64,000 nucleotides of DNA from an uncultured Pseudomonadales bacterium (GCA_943846685.1 OX044363.1:848001-912000); one strand, 5' to 3'. Positions 51,499-61,497 are shown, counted from the stretch's first letter. Program-made: numbers and translations. Notes: generated from the letters alone by a model not told the origin.

Positions 51499-52041
51499 AT
51501 GCAGATAAAAAACGGCTGGTTGTGCCCAGCCTCGGAAGTGCCATCCCCCAATGTGGACATTCGGCCAGATATGGCTGATATCAGTTTGTTGGTGATTCAC
51601 AATATTAGTTTGCCGCCCAACCAGTTTGGCGGCGGGTATATCAGCCAGTTTTTTACTAACTGTCTGGATCCAGACGCAGATCAGTATTTTGCCCAGATAT
51701 GCGATATGAAAGTCTCGTCCCATCTGTTGATTGATCGCCTTGGCAATATTACTCAGTACGCGCCTTTTACAGCTCGCGCATGGCACGCGGGGGCCTCGCA
51801 ATTTGATGGTCGTACAAACTGCAATGACTTCTCCATAGGCATTGAAATGGAGGGCGCTGACCATATTGCTTACACTGACGATCAATACCAGGTGCTGGCA
51901 TCAGTCACCAAAGTACTCAGTGCCCAGTATCCATTGATTACAGCAGATAGAATTGTCGGTCACAGCCATATAGCCCCGGGACGCAAGACCGACCCCGGTG
52001 AGGCGTTTGACTGGGACCGTTATAAGCAGAGTTTGGGTTAG
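51499..52041 (+). CDS. ampD: 1,6-anhydro-N-acetylmuramyl-L-alanine amidase
   Basis: Cytosolic zinc amidase that releases peptides from anhydro-muropeptides during wall recycling. N-acetylmuramyl amidase_2 fold: H34 in LVIHNISLPP, the SSHLLIDRLG block, AWHAGAS, GIEMEG, and GHSHIAPGRKTDPG with the other zinc ligands. Length 180 (E. coli 183). Lies 12 bases after the DUF1631 stop; ampE follows. Confidence 0.96.
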   Translation: MQIKNGWLCPASEVPSPNVDIRPDMADISLLVIHNISLPPNQFGGGYISQFFTNCLDPDADQYFAQICDMKVSSHLLIDRLGNITQYAPFTARAWHAGASQFDGRTNCNDFSIGIEMEGADHIAYTDDQYQVLASVTKVLSAQYPLITADRIVGHSHIAPGRKTDPGEAFDWDRYKQSLG

Positions 52042-52087
52042 AGAGTATTTACCCCAAAGATTACCCCCATAAACACAGAGGTGTGCG

Positions 52088-53068
52088 GTGCATTTTTTAA
52101 TTGTTCTGGTGGCAATAATAGCCCTTGAAAGTTACGGCCAGATGGCATTTTTACAGCGTGATGGATGGTTGCAGACATGGCATCAAAAATTGTCTGAGCT
52201 GTCGATGTTTCAGCGTTCGTCGATTCTAAAAATGCTGGCCTTTGTGCTGGTGCCAGTGATCGTTTTGTATCTGATTATTTTGCAGCTAAGTACTAGCGGC
52301 TACGGTCTATTGGTTTTTGTCCTCGAGCTTGGAGTCTTGCTTTACAGTTTTGGTCGCGGCGATATCAGTGCTCAGATCGAGCTTTTAAAATCGGATATTG
52401 AGCGCAATGATTTACAGGCCGCCTACCACGATGCAGCGGTGTTTAATATTGCCCATCGCAGCAGCAGTGCGGAAAGCTCGACGGATCTCTATCAGGAATT
52501 AATCGCTGCCTTGCCCTACAGGATTTTTGAGCGCAGATTTGCTGCCGTTTTTTGGTTCTTTATTCTCGGCGCACCGGCGGCACTGGCCTACCGTCTGCTG
52601 GCATTGCACGGGGATATGGCGCTTGCTGATGGGGGTGATCAAGAGGGACAGGAAGTAGAGGAACAAGAACTTGCTGCAGAGGATGCTACGGCTGTCGAAC
52701 CTCAGCCGGACAGCTGTCAATCTACCGCTAGCACCGCACTCTGGTTACTCGAGTGGTTGCCAGTGCGCTTTTTGGCCTTAACTCTGGGTCTGGTCGGTAG
52801 CTTTGCCCATGCCACCGAACCCCTTAAAGAATTAATTTTTTGCCCGCGAACCTCAACGGCAGATTTATTGCGACGCTGTGTTACTGGGGCTCTGGGAGAT
52901 ATTCAGCGTCCTCAGGTCGATGCCGGTGAGGATGTAACCGCTAGTGAAGAGAGTGCGGTCAGTGATAATGCCGCGGGCTTAGCATTGATTAGCGAAATGG
53001 TCGCGCTGTTTACCCGCGCAATGATGGGCTGGTTAGTGGTGATTGCGCTATTGGTTATGCTCAGCTAA
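52088..53068 (+). CDS. ampE: AmpE family membrane protein
   Basis: Inner-membrane protein encoded with ampD; proposed sensor or modulator in beta-lactamase signalling, true role unclear. 326 residues with about four to five membrane segments: the first at residues 2-14, the strong MLAFVLVPVIVLYLIILQL, then FWFFILGAPAALAYRLLAL, and a last one GWLVVIALLVMLS. GRGDISAQIELL and LYQELIAALPYRIFERRFA are typical AmpE blocks. GTG start after an AGAGGTG site. A glutamate-rich cytosolic insert lies near residues 180-205. Confidence 0.9.
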   Translation: MHFLIVLVAIIALESYGQMAFLQRDGWLQTWHQKLSELSMFQRSSILKMLAFVLVPVIVLYLIILQLSTSGYGLLVFVLELGVLLYSFGRGDISAQIELLKSDIERNDLQAAYHDAAVFNIAHRSSSAESSTDLYQELIAALPYRIFERRFAAVFWFFILGAPAALAYRLLALHGDMALADGGDQEGQEVEEQELAAEDATAVEPQPDSCQSTASTALWLLEWLPVRFLALTLGLVGSFAHATEPLKELIFCPRTSTADLLRRCVTGALGDIQRPQVDAGEDVTASEESAVSDNAAGLALISEMVALFTRAMMGWLVVIALLVMLS

Positions 53069-53069
53069 T

Positions 53070-54371
53070 TTAGTTTTTGGTCTGCTCTGATAAATCGCTG
53101 TCACTGCTACTGGCAGTATTCCATGGCGCGACTTTAAGCAGCAGTAACATCCCGGGAATGGCCAGCGCGGTGCATAGATAGAAGAAGTTCTCCCAGCCAA
53201 CCCCCTCAACAATAATACCGGTCACTGAACTGGCTACGGTGCGCGGCACCGCGGTAAGTGCGGTAAACAGTGCCAGCTGCGTGGCGGCAAACGCCGGGTG
53301 AGTTGAGCGCGCGATAAAAGCGACAAAAGCGGCAGTGCCAAGACCCACACCCAGATATTCAAAGCTGATTACCAGACCTAACAGCCACAGCCCTTCACCT
53401 ATATTGGCCAGCACAGCAAAGCCGAGAATAGAGATAATCTGCACCAATCCAAACAGCCATAGAGCGCGATTAATACCGATATTAAGCATCAGGATACCGC
53501 CGAGAATGCCGCCGAAAATCATTGGCCACAGCGCCGCATGTTTGGCGATTAAACCGATCTGGGTCATGCTAAAGCCAAGGTCCAGATAAAACGGCGTCGC
53601 CAGTGCCGTGGCCATACTGTCGCCGAGTTTATAGAGCAGCATAAAGGCCAGTATTAGCGATGCCTGCCGTATACCCTGACGGCTGAAAAACTCCTGAAAT
53701 GGCTCAACGATGGCTTTCTTAAGGGTGGTCGGGTGGCGCAGATGGGCCTTGGGTTCGGCAATGCTGATGGTCAGGCCTATGCCGACAAACATAAACGCCG
53801 CGGTGATAAAGAACACCTGCTGCCAGGGCAGGGAGTCCGCCAGTATCAGTGACAGTGAGCCGGGGATCAGTCCGGCAATACGGTAGGCATTTACATGGAT
53901 GGAGTTGCCTAGCCCAAGTTCCTGATCCGGCAGTATCTGCCGACGGTAGGCATCGAGAACTATATCCTGAGTGGCGCTGAGAAAAGCGATTGCCAGACAT
54001 AGCCAGGCAATAGGCCAGATCTGTGTAGTTGGGTCAAAAAAGCCGAGAGCGGCGATGGCCAGAAATAGTAAAACCTGGGTCGCAAACATCCAGCTGCGAC
54101 GCAGACCAAATTTGTGGGAAAAGAGTGATAGCTGATAGCGGTCGAGCAGTGGTGACCAGAGAAATTTCCACGTGTAGGGCAGACCGATCAGTGCAAAGAA
54201 GCCGATTTCCTTAAGGCCAACACCCTCGGTGCGCAACCAGGCGGGTACCAACGAGATCAATAAATACAGCGGCATACCTGAGGCAAAGCCGGTAAAGATA
54301 CAGATCAGCATGCGCTTGTTTAGTAGCGCTTGCAGCGCTTGCCTGATGTAGAACCTGATGGTTTCGTCCAT
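53070..54371 (-). CDS. ampG: Muropeptide permease AmpG
   Basis: Major facilitator permease that imports GlcNAc-anhydroMurNAc-peptides from the periplasm. 433 residues, about twelve membrane segments. AmpG-type blocks: FASGMPLYLLISLVPAWLR, GLPYTWKFLWSPLLDRY, SATQDIVLDAYRR and YKLGDSMATALATPFYLDLG. Converges tail to tail with ampE, one base between stops. With ampD it gives both ends of the recycling route, import and peptide release. No ampC or ampR is in the window. Confidence 0.93.
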   Translation of the reverse strand: MDETIRFYIRQALQALLNKRMLICIFTGFASGMPLYLLISLVPAWLRTEGVGLKEIGFFALIGLPYTWKFLWSPLLDRYQLSLFSHKFGLRRSWMFATQVLLFLAIAALGFFDPTTQIWPIAWLCLAIAFLSATQDIVLDAYRRQILPDQELGLGNSIHVNAYRIAGLIPGSLSLILADSLPWQQVFFITAAFMFVGIGLTISIAEPKAHLRHPTTLKKAIVEPFQEFFSRQGIRQASLILAFMLLYKLGDSMATALATPFYLDLGFSMTQIGLIAKHAALWPMIFGGILGGILMLNIGINRALWLFGLVQIISILGFAVLANIGEGLWLLGLVISFEYLGVGLGTAAFVAFIARSTHPAFAATQLALFTALTAVPRTVASSVTGIIVEGVGWENFFYLCTALAIPGMLLLLKVAPWNTASSSDSDLSEQTKN

Positions 54372-54395
54372 TGGAATCCTTGAGTAGGCAAAATT

Positions 54396-54767
54396 TTATG
54401 GCTGCCAGTTAAATTTTTTCAGGCTGACGCGATTATTATTTAACACCACGCCCTCTTCCTGAAGTCGCGCCTTTTGTAATTTAAAGCTGGGGCTGTCCTC
54501 TGCAAGACTGATTTCCCCCGCGGCATTTATCACTCTGTGCCAGGGTAATTCCGTTCCCTTGGGCAGGTTGCCGAGAATCCGCCCGACCATTCTTGCCGCC
54601 CTTGGCAATCCAGCCAACTCAGCGACCTGTCCATAGGTTACAACGCTACCTGAGGGCACGGCCGCCAAAACCATATACACCCTTTCTTCTGGATTAGGCT
54701 CATCTGGACTAGAGTGTTCTAGAGCAGGTTCCTTCCCGATAGGCTTATTTAAGCCATTATTTTTCAT
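54396..54767 (-). CDS. Alkyltransferase-like protein (MGMT family, inactive site)
   Basis: DNA-binding protein of the O6-alkylguanine transferase fold. The normal PCHR active-site motif is PWHR here (W76), the mark of ATL proteins, which bind O6-alkylguanine and flag it for nucleotide excision repair without removing it. The helix-turn-helix and arginine finger lie in VTYGQVAELAGLPRAARMVG. 123 residues, of which the first 25 are an unconserved tail; a start nearer residue 32 is possible. Lies 24 bases downstream of ampG on the same strand. Confidence 0.88.
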   Translation of the reverse strand: MKNNGLNKPIGKEPALEHSSPDEPNPEERVYMVLAAVPSGSVVTYGQVAELAGLPRAARMVGRILGNLPKGTELPWHRVINAAGEISLAEDSPSFKLQKARLQEEGVVLNNNRVSLKKFNWQP

Positions 54768-54852
54768 GGCGTAAGACTACGCTATTCAGACTACTGTTGA
54801 AATAGTCAAAATGACCCCAATCTAGTAACTCAAACCAAAAGAGAAATTCACT

Positions 54853-55317
54853 GTGCGCTACCTGTTTTTGATCTTTGTAATCACCCCCGTGTTAGAGATG
54901 TGGCTGCTAATCACTGTCGGTGCTCAGCTTGGAGCACTGCCGACCATTGGTCTGGTGCTGCTGACTGCGTTTATTGGTGTCAATCTGCTCCGTGCTCAGG
55001 GCTTTGAGACTTTGTGGCGTGGCCGTCGAAAATTTGAAGAGGGCCAGCTTCCCGCTCAGGAAATTGCCGAGGGAATTATTCTCGCGGTTTGTGGTGCTCT
55101 GTTACTAACCCCCGGGTTTATAACTGATCTAATTGGATTTTCCGGTTTAATTCCGCCCATTCGACGAATTATTGCCCAATCCATCCTGAGTAGGATGGTG
55201 GTTGCCAACGTATCTACCCATGGACAGAGTGGAAGTTTTAATACCTCCAGCTCTTCCGGCCCTAAAAGGAACAGAGATCTCGAAGATGTGATTGAAGGTG
55301 AGTCTTGGGATGACTAA
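54853..55317 (+). CDS. fxsA: FxsA family membrane protein
   Basis: Inner-membrane protein whose E. coli member relieves F-exclusion of phage T7. 154 residues; membrane segments at FLIFVITPVLEMWLLITVG, TIGLVLLTAFIGVNLL and IILAVCGALLLTPGFITDLIG; then PPIRRI and an acidic polar tail (DLEDVIEGESWDD). GTG start. The location just upstream of groES is common in gammaproteobacteria. Confidence 0.92.
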   Translation: MRYLFLIFVITPVLEMWLLITVGAQLGALPTIGLVLLTAFIGVNLLRAQGFETLWRGRRKFEEGQLPAQEIAEGIILAVCGALLLTPGFITDLIGFSGLIPPIRRIIAQSILSRMVVANVSTHGQSGSFNTSSSSGPKRNRDLEDVIEGESWDD

Positions 55318-55428
55318 GTTTGGTAATAAAGAGGTTTAGTGATAAACAAGTGAGATATTAAAAGGAGCGTGAAAGGATGTAAAAACACGGAGAGTTAATC
55401 AGCAAGTAATAAAAAAATGCTCTGATCC

Positions 55429-55457
55429 CTTGAAAAAGAATCACGGCACCACCATAT
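55429..55457 (+). promoter_or_regulatory. Sigma-32 heat-shock promoter of groESL
   Basis: CTTGAAA at 55429-55435, a 14-base spacer, then CACCATAT at 55450-55457, close to the sigma-32 consensus (CTTGAAA, CCCCATNT). It ends 68 bases before the groES ATG. No CIRCE inverted repeat was seen, so control is inferred to be by RpoH rather than HrcA. Confidence 0.8.
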
Positions 55458-55525
55458 GAATTGCAGTCGCGGGAATCCGCAAAATTGTTTGAAAATTGCA
55501 GATAGATAAACTGGAGAAACAAAAT

Positions 55526-55819
55526 ATGAAGATTCGCCCATTACACGACCGAGTGATCGTTCGTCGCGAGGAAGAAGAAGCCAAAACCGCTGGTGGCATT
55601 TTGCTACCGGGCTCAGCACAGGAAAAGCCTAACAAGGGCGAAGTTGTTGCTGTAGGTGGCGGTCGTATTCTCGATAACGGTGACCTGCGTCCGGTTGACG
55701 TCAAGGTCGGTGATACCGTTGTGTTTGGCAAATTTGCCGGACAGGACACGATTGATGTCGACGGTGAAGAGTTAATCATTCTCAGTGAAACTGATATTAA
55801 AGCTGTAGTAGAAGCTTAA
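55526..55819 (+). CDS. groES: Co-chaperonin GroES
   Basis: Seven-subunit lid of the GroEL folding chamber. [18 protein letters not shown], the mobile loop [30 protein letters not shown] and [16 protein letters not shown]. 97 residues, the standard length, from the ATG at 55526 after CTGGAG; in-frame codons upstream are leader. groEL follows after 54 bases. Confidence 0.98.
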   Translation: MKIRPLHDRVIVRREEEEAKTAGGILLPGSAQEKPNKGEVVAVGGGRILDNGDLRPVDVKVGDTVVFGKFAGQDTIDVDGEELIILSETDIKAVVEA

Positions 55820-55861
55820 TTAGCCGCTTTTATTCAAGCAGCATTATTAAAGAATTTTTGA

Positions 55862-57526
<1,665 letters not shown>

Positions 57527-57550
57527 TCTGGTTTGCTCAAACCGCACAGC

Positions 57551-57586
57551 AAAAAAGCCTCGCAATTTCTTGCGGGGCTTTTTTTT
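57551..57586 (+). terminator. Rho-independent terminator after groEL
   Basis: GCCTCGCAA (57557-57565) pairs with TTGCGGGGC (57570-57578), one T-G pair, loop TTTC, then eight T. An A6 run precedes it. Confidence 0.92.
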
Positions 57587-57636
57587 GGCTGGTGAAATGA
57601 CAACGAAGCTGTCATTTCACTAGAGAGTTTTAGTAT

Positions 57637-57968
57637 GTCATCCCGACAGAGCGAAGCGACGAGGGATCTCCCTGCCGGTTACCCCTTACTCTGGAGTGTG
57701 ATCGCCCCTGCATTGGGTCTTGAGATCGGTCCCATGGATTTAGAATTTCCAGCGCTCCCGCAACTCACTTCGTTCAAACAAGCGCTCGCTCTATCTGGAA
57801 ATTCTAAATCCATAAGCGGGCCCTGACTGATCTCAAGACCCAATACAGGGACTCTTTGAACTATCGGAGAAGATTCAAAGAAATTTTGGAATTACGCTCG
57901 GTTTTGAACTTGGCTTACACTAACCTGCAACGTAATGCAGACAGATCCCAGCCTTCGCTGGGATGGCG
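57637..57968. repeat. Structured palindromic intergenic element, copy B
   Basis: The 750 bases from 57527 to 58276 hold no gene. Copy B starts GTCATCCCGACAGAGCG at 57637, as in copy A. Its outer stem is 57705-57727 with 57829-57850 (16 bp perfect next to the inner loop, one mismatch, then four more). Its inner stem is 17 bp, perfect (57736-57752 with 57795-57811). The loop with two AGCGCT is nearly identical to copy A, and the 3' hairpin ATCCCAGC/GCTGGGAT is at 57945-57964. It lies in the same orientation as copy A, again just downstream of an operon's terminator. Copy A has about 60 extra bases in its 3' tail. Confidence 0.85.
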
Positions 57969-58006
57969 ATCTTCTTTAAATATCATTCCTGCAGAGAATT
58001 CTAATA

Positions 58007-58076
58007 TGTCATCCTGAGCGAAGCCGAAGGACCTCGTCCAGCATCAAGAGACTCTTCACATACGTTCAGAATGACA
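58007..58076. repeat. Short element with terminal inverted repeats
   Basis: TGTCATCCTGAGCG (58007-58020) and CGTTCAGAATGACA (58063-58076) are inverted repeats with 12 of 14 matches, enclosing about 42 bases. This is the widespread TGTCATCCTGAGCGAAG type of dispersed bacterial repeat. Eight bases further on, at 58084-58121, a piece matching only the first 38 bases of the copy A/B element (GTCATCCCGACA...) is found. Confidence 0.7.
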
Positions 58077-58207
58077 GGAGTGTGTCATCCCGACAATCGC
58101 AGCGACGAGGGATATCCCTCCCAATCCCCATCAAATACACCCGATCCCCAAAAAAAAGCCACAAGCAGAGCAAAGGTGATTGCTATTTAGTCTGTATTGC
58201 CGAACAA

Positions 58208-58221
58208 TTGACCTTTATCAA
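58208..58221. promoter_or_regulatory. FNR/ANR-like box
   Basis: TTGAC-CTTT-ATCAA matches the FNR/ANR consensus TTGAT-N4-ATCAA except one base. It lies 55 bases before the ATG of the membrane protein gene at 58277, with a TATAAA at 58253-58258. A 12-base palindrome GCCCCTAGGGGC follows at 58229-58240. Oxygen-linked control is possible but the spacing to the -10 (about -50) is not ideal. Confidence 0.4.
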
Positions 58222-58276
58222 ATCAGTAGCCCCTAGGGGCCACGCCAATCAATATAAAAGATAATAGGAGTCTGCT

Positions 58277-58915
58277 ATGAGCGTTGAGTTTTTTGATTTT
58301 CTAGTCCGTTGGGGGCATTTGCTATTCGGTATTACCTGGATCGGCATGCTTTACTACTTTAACTTTGTCCAGGGCGGTTACTTTAAGTCAGCAACTCCTG
58401 AAGCACTCTCAGATGCCAAAGCTAAACTGGCACCTAGCGCTCTCTGGTGGTTCCGTTGGGGCGCCATGTTTACTTTTATCACTGGTCTGTATCTGCTGCA
58501 CGTTGCCACTGGCAACAGCCAGCTGAACAACTACATTGTGGTTGGCGCGGTGATGGGTACGCTGATGTTCCTGAATGTCTGGACGGTAATCTGGCCAGCA
58601 CAGAAAATTGCACTGGGTCTTGTTGAGGGTGGCGATAAAGCAGCCGCGGCTGGTAAAGCACTGTTAGCTTCACGTACGAACGTACTGTTCTCTGCACCTA
58701 TGGCTCTCGGCATGTTGGCTGGCGCGCACTATCCTGGCCACGGCTATGGCACTGCAGTTGGCGGTACTGGCTTGATCGTTATGCTGGTTATTGTTGCGTT
58801 GCTGGAAGTTAATGCACTGGTCGGTAAGCAGGGTCCAATGACGACTGTTAAGGGCGTGATTCACTCAAGCCTTGGTCTGACTGCTGTTATGGTTGCTGTT
58901 CTTAACTATTTATAA
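58277..58915 (+). CDS. Urate-oxidase-N (PuuD N-terminal)-type membrane protein
   Basis: 212-residue polytopic protein resembling the membrane half of urate hydroxylase PuuD (Urate_ox_N). The start FFDFLVRWGHLLFGITWIGMLYYFNF, WWFRWGAMFTFITGLYLL, and MGTLMFLNVWTVIWPAQK are family-like, with conserved histidines and tryptophans and about five to six membrane segments. The C-terminal cytochrome c domain of PuuD is absent, so function as a urate hydroxylase cannot be assumed. No purine catabolism genes adjoin. TAGGAG ribosome-binding site. Isolated between repeats and a terminator. Confidence 0.72.
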   Translation: MSVEFFDFLVRWGHLLFGITWIGMLYYFNFVQGGYFKSATPEALSDAKAKLAPSALWWFRWGAMFTFITGLYLLHVATGNSQLNNYIVVGAVMGTLMFLNVWTVIWPAQKIALGLVEGGDKAAAAGKALLASRTNVLFSAPMALGMLAGAHYPGHGYGTAVGGTGLIVMLVIVALLEVNALVGKQGPMTTVKGVIHSSLGLTAVMVAVLNYL

Positions 58916-58981
58916 CGAGACGCCCCAGGTGGCTTTATTGATCAGCCTTGGGTTGGTTTAAAAAGCTCGTTACTGTAGTTT

Positions 58982-59010
58982 AAAAAAGCCGACCTTGCGT
59001 CGGCTTTTTT
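58982..59010. terminator. Rho-independent terminator
   Basis: GCCGAC (58988-58993) with GTCGGC (58999-59004), flanked by A6 and T6. It ends the membrane protein gene at 58277-58915. Confidence 0.9.
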
Positions 59011-59123
59011 ATGCGCGGATAAAATGATTTGGGTATTGAAAATAACTAGTCATTTCAGGATGGAGGACTGTCTTAATTGGCGTATAATAAATTAAGTTCA
59101 GCTCCCTAAAACAGGATTTTAAA

Positions 59124-59951
59124 ATGACTGCGGATAAAAACCGTATAAACCCCATAGTCCCAGAGCGGGACGATATGATTGGGCGCACTTCCAACTCTTC
59201 TGGATCCTCCGGCAAAAATAACGCACCGAAATCTGACAGCAGCAGATCATCCTCAAATGGCTCTGGCGGCTCGTCAGGTGGTTTCTGGAAGCTGTTAATC
59301 GCCCTGTCAGTTGTTGGTTTGTTGGGAGCGGCGGGGTTTGGCTGGTTACAGTTTAATAACCTCTCCAAAAACCACGCTGATCTACAGCAGCGTTTCGATG
59401 CGCTGGAATCTCGCCTCAGCAGCACCGATGAATCCATGAGTCAGTCTGGTGCCGCGCTGCAGTTAAAGATCAGCAAGCAGGGTGATTCATTAGAGAGACA
59501 TTGGGCCGAGATAAAAAAGCTCTGGGGTGTTACCAATGACATCAACAAGGGCAAGATTGATAAAAATAAAAAAGATATCGCATTTTTAGCCAACAAGCGC
59601 ACGGCGATTGAAAAGTCTGTGGCCGATCTCAGTGCGCGGGTTGATAAAGAGAATCGCAGCCTGACCAATCTCAGTGGCAACTACCTGGCGATTACCGCTG
59701 ATATCGACGGTATCAACACAGCCGCCCGCAACCAGTCTGACAAGATCGCCAGCCTTAAGGCAGCGCTAAATAAAATCGATCGGCAGCTAAAGAGCAATGC
59801 CGAGGCAATTGAATCAATGGATGCATTCCGCCGCCAGACCAACCAGAAAATTTATAATCTTGAGAATAAACCTCAAGCGGCTATTCAGACCCCGGAGCTA
59901 ATAACTACAGTTCCTGCAAGCGTCACATCAACCGGGACAGATCAACTCTAA
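59124..59951 (+). CDS. Coiled-coil membrane protein, unknown function
   Basis: 275 residues: a cytosolic Ser/Gly-rich disordered head (residues 1-52), one membrane helix (LLIALSVVGLLGAAGFGWLQF), then a long periplasmic coiled coil with heptad patterns (LQQRFDALESRLSS; IAFLANKRTAIEKSVADLSARV; KIASLKAALNKIDRQL) and a Thr/Pro-rich end. I do not recognise a named family. Its stop overlaps the fumA start (TAATG), so the two are likely cotranscribed and coupled, although no functional link is evident. Confidence 0.75.
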   Translation: MTADKNRINPIVPERDDMIGRTSNSSGSSGKNNAPKSDSSRSSSNGSGGSSGGFWKLLIALSVVGLLGAAGFGWLQFNNLSKNHADLQQRFDALESRLSSTDESMSQSGAALQLKISKQGDSLERHWAEIKKLWGVTNDINKGKIDKNKKDIAFLANKRTAIEKSVADLSARVDKENRSLTNLSGNYLAITADIDGINTAARNQSDKIASLKAALNKIDRQLKSNAEAIESMDAFRRQTNQKIYNLENKPQAAIQTPELITTVPASVTSTGTDQL

Positions 59952-61468
59952 TGACAATTATTCGCCAAGAAGATGTAATCGAGAGCGTTGCAGATGCACT
60001 GCAATATATTTCCTATTATCACCCGGTAGATTTTATTCAGGCGGTCAAAGCCGCCTATGATCGCGAAGAATCAAAAGCAGCCAAAGATGCCATGGCGCAG
60101 ATACTGGTTAACTCGCGCATGTGCGCCATGGGCCATCGACCGATCTGTCAGGACACCGGCATAGTCACAGTATTTGTGCGCGTGGGTATGAATGTGCAGT
60201 GGCAGGCCGAGATGAGCCTTACCGATATGGTCAATGAAGGCGTGCGTCGTGCCTACACTCATCCGGACAATATCTTGCGCGCTTCAATACTTGCTGATCC
60301 GGATGGCGAGCGCAGAAATACCGGTGATAACACACCGGCGGTTATTCACTACGAAATCGTCCCCGGCAATACAGTTTCCATCGATGTGGCCGCCAAGGGC
60401 GGTGGTTCCGAGGCGAAATCCAAATTTGCTATGCTCAATCCCTCCGACTCCGTTGTCGACTGGGTGTTAAAAATGGTGCCGACCATGGGTGCCGGCTGGT
60501 GTCCTCCGGGCATTCTCGGTATTGGTATTGGTGGCACCGCTGAAAAGGCCATGATTATGGCCAAGGAAGCACTGCTCGATCATATTGATATCAATGAACT
60601 GCAGGCCAAAGGTGCAGAGAATCGCAATGAAGAATTGCGTCTCGAGCTGTTTGAAAAGGTCAATGCACTGGGTATAGGTGCTCAGGGGCTCGGCGGTTTA
60701 ACCACCGTGCTGGATATTAAGATTAAAGATTATCCCTCCCATGCGGCCAATAAAGCCGTGGCGATTATTCCCAACTGCGCGGCCACTCGTCATGCGCATT
60801 TTGTCCTCGATGGTTCCGGGCCAGTACAGCTCGATCCGCCGAACCTCGAAGACTGGCCAGAGATTACCTGGGAAGCGGATGAGTCGGTTCGACGGGTTAA
60901 TCTGGATACAGTGACGCAAGAGGATATCGCCGAGTGGAAGCCCGGCGACACCTTACTGCTGTCAGGAAAAATGTTGACTGGTCGCGATGCCGCGCATAAA
61001 AAGATGACTGATATTCTTGCCCGCGGTGAGCAGTTGCCAGTGGATCTAACCGGTCGCTTTATCTATTACGTTGGCCCAGTAGACCCTATTGCCGATGAAG
61101 CAGTTGGTCCGGCAGGGCCAACCACCGCCACGCGGATGGATAAGTTTACCCGCACCATGCTTGAAGAGACCGGCCTTATGGGAATGATTGGCAAGGCAGA
61201 GCGCGGTCAAACCGGTATAGAGGCGATTAAAGATAATCAGGCAGTGTATTTAATTGCCGTTGGCGGGGCAGCCTATCTGGTCTCCAAAGCCATCACTAAT
61301 GCCGAGGTTATCGCCTTTCCGGAACTGGGAATGGAAGCTATCTACGAGTTTGAGGTGAACGATATGCCGGTCACTGTCGCGGTGGATACTCAGGGTGAAT
61401 CAGTGCATAAAATTGGCCCGCAAATATGGCAGGCAAAAATTGAAGAAAAAACGCTGAAACTAAGCTGA
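59951..61468 (+). CDS. fumA: Class I fumarate hydratase (iron-sulphur)
   Basis: Converts fumarate and malate in the TCA cycle with an oxygen-sensitive [4Fe-4S] cluster. 505 residues. The alpha part has MCAMGHRPICQDTGIVTVF, GGSEAKSKFAML and WCPPGILGIGIGGTAEKAM; the beta part (from about 340) has GDTLLLSGKMLTGRDAAHKK, YYVGPVDP and GPAGPTTATRMD. Cluster cysteines fall in CQDTG, NCAATRHAHF and possibly WCPPG. Its last 10 codons recur, degraded, at about 62258-62295, marking the edge of a tandem duplication. Confidence 0.96.
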   Translation: MTIIRQEDVIESVADALQYISYYHPVDFIQAVKAAYDREESKAAKDAMAQILVNSRMCAMGHRPICQDTGIVTVFVRVGMNVQWQAEMSLTDMVNEGVRRAYTHPDNILRASILADPDGERRNTGDNTPAVIHYEIVPGNTVSIDVAAKGGGSEAKSKFAMLNPSDSVVDWVLKMVPTMGAGWCPPGILGIGIGGTAEKAMIMAKEALLDHIDINELQAKGAENRNEELRLELFEKVNALGIGAQGLGGLTTVLDIKIKDYPSHAANKAVAIIPNCAATRHAHFVLDGSGPVQLDPPNLEDWPEITWEADESVRRVNLDTVTQEDIAEWKPGDTLLLSGKMLTGRDAAHKKMTDILARGEQLPVDLTGRFIYYVGPVDPIADEAVGPAGPTTATRMDKFTRTMLEETGLMGMIGKAERGQTGIEAIKDNQAVYLIAVGGAAYLVSKAITNAEVIAFPELGMEAIYEFEVNDMPVTVAVDTQGESVHKIGPQIWQAKIEEKTLKLS

Positions 61469-61497
61469 GTTACTTAGATTAAGAGGAGTACAACTGC

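Noticed and set aside
55320..55525. CIRCE element before groES
   Set aside because: No TTAGCACTC-type inverted repeat is present; a sigma-32-type promoter is found instead.
57635..57826. 63-codon frame inside repeat copy B
   Set aside because: The equivalent region of copy A differs by a one-base indel before the outer stem, so the frame is not conserved, while the base pairing is.
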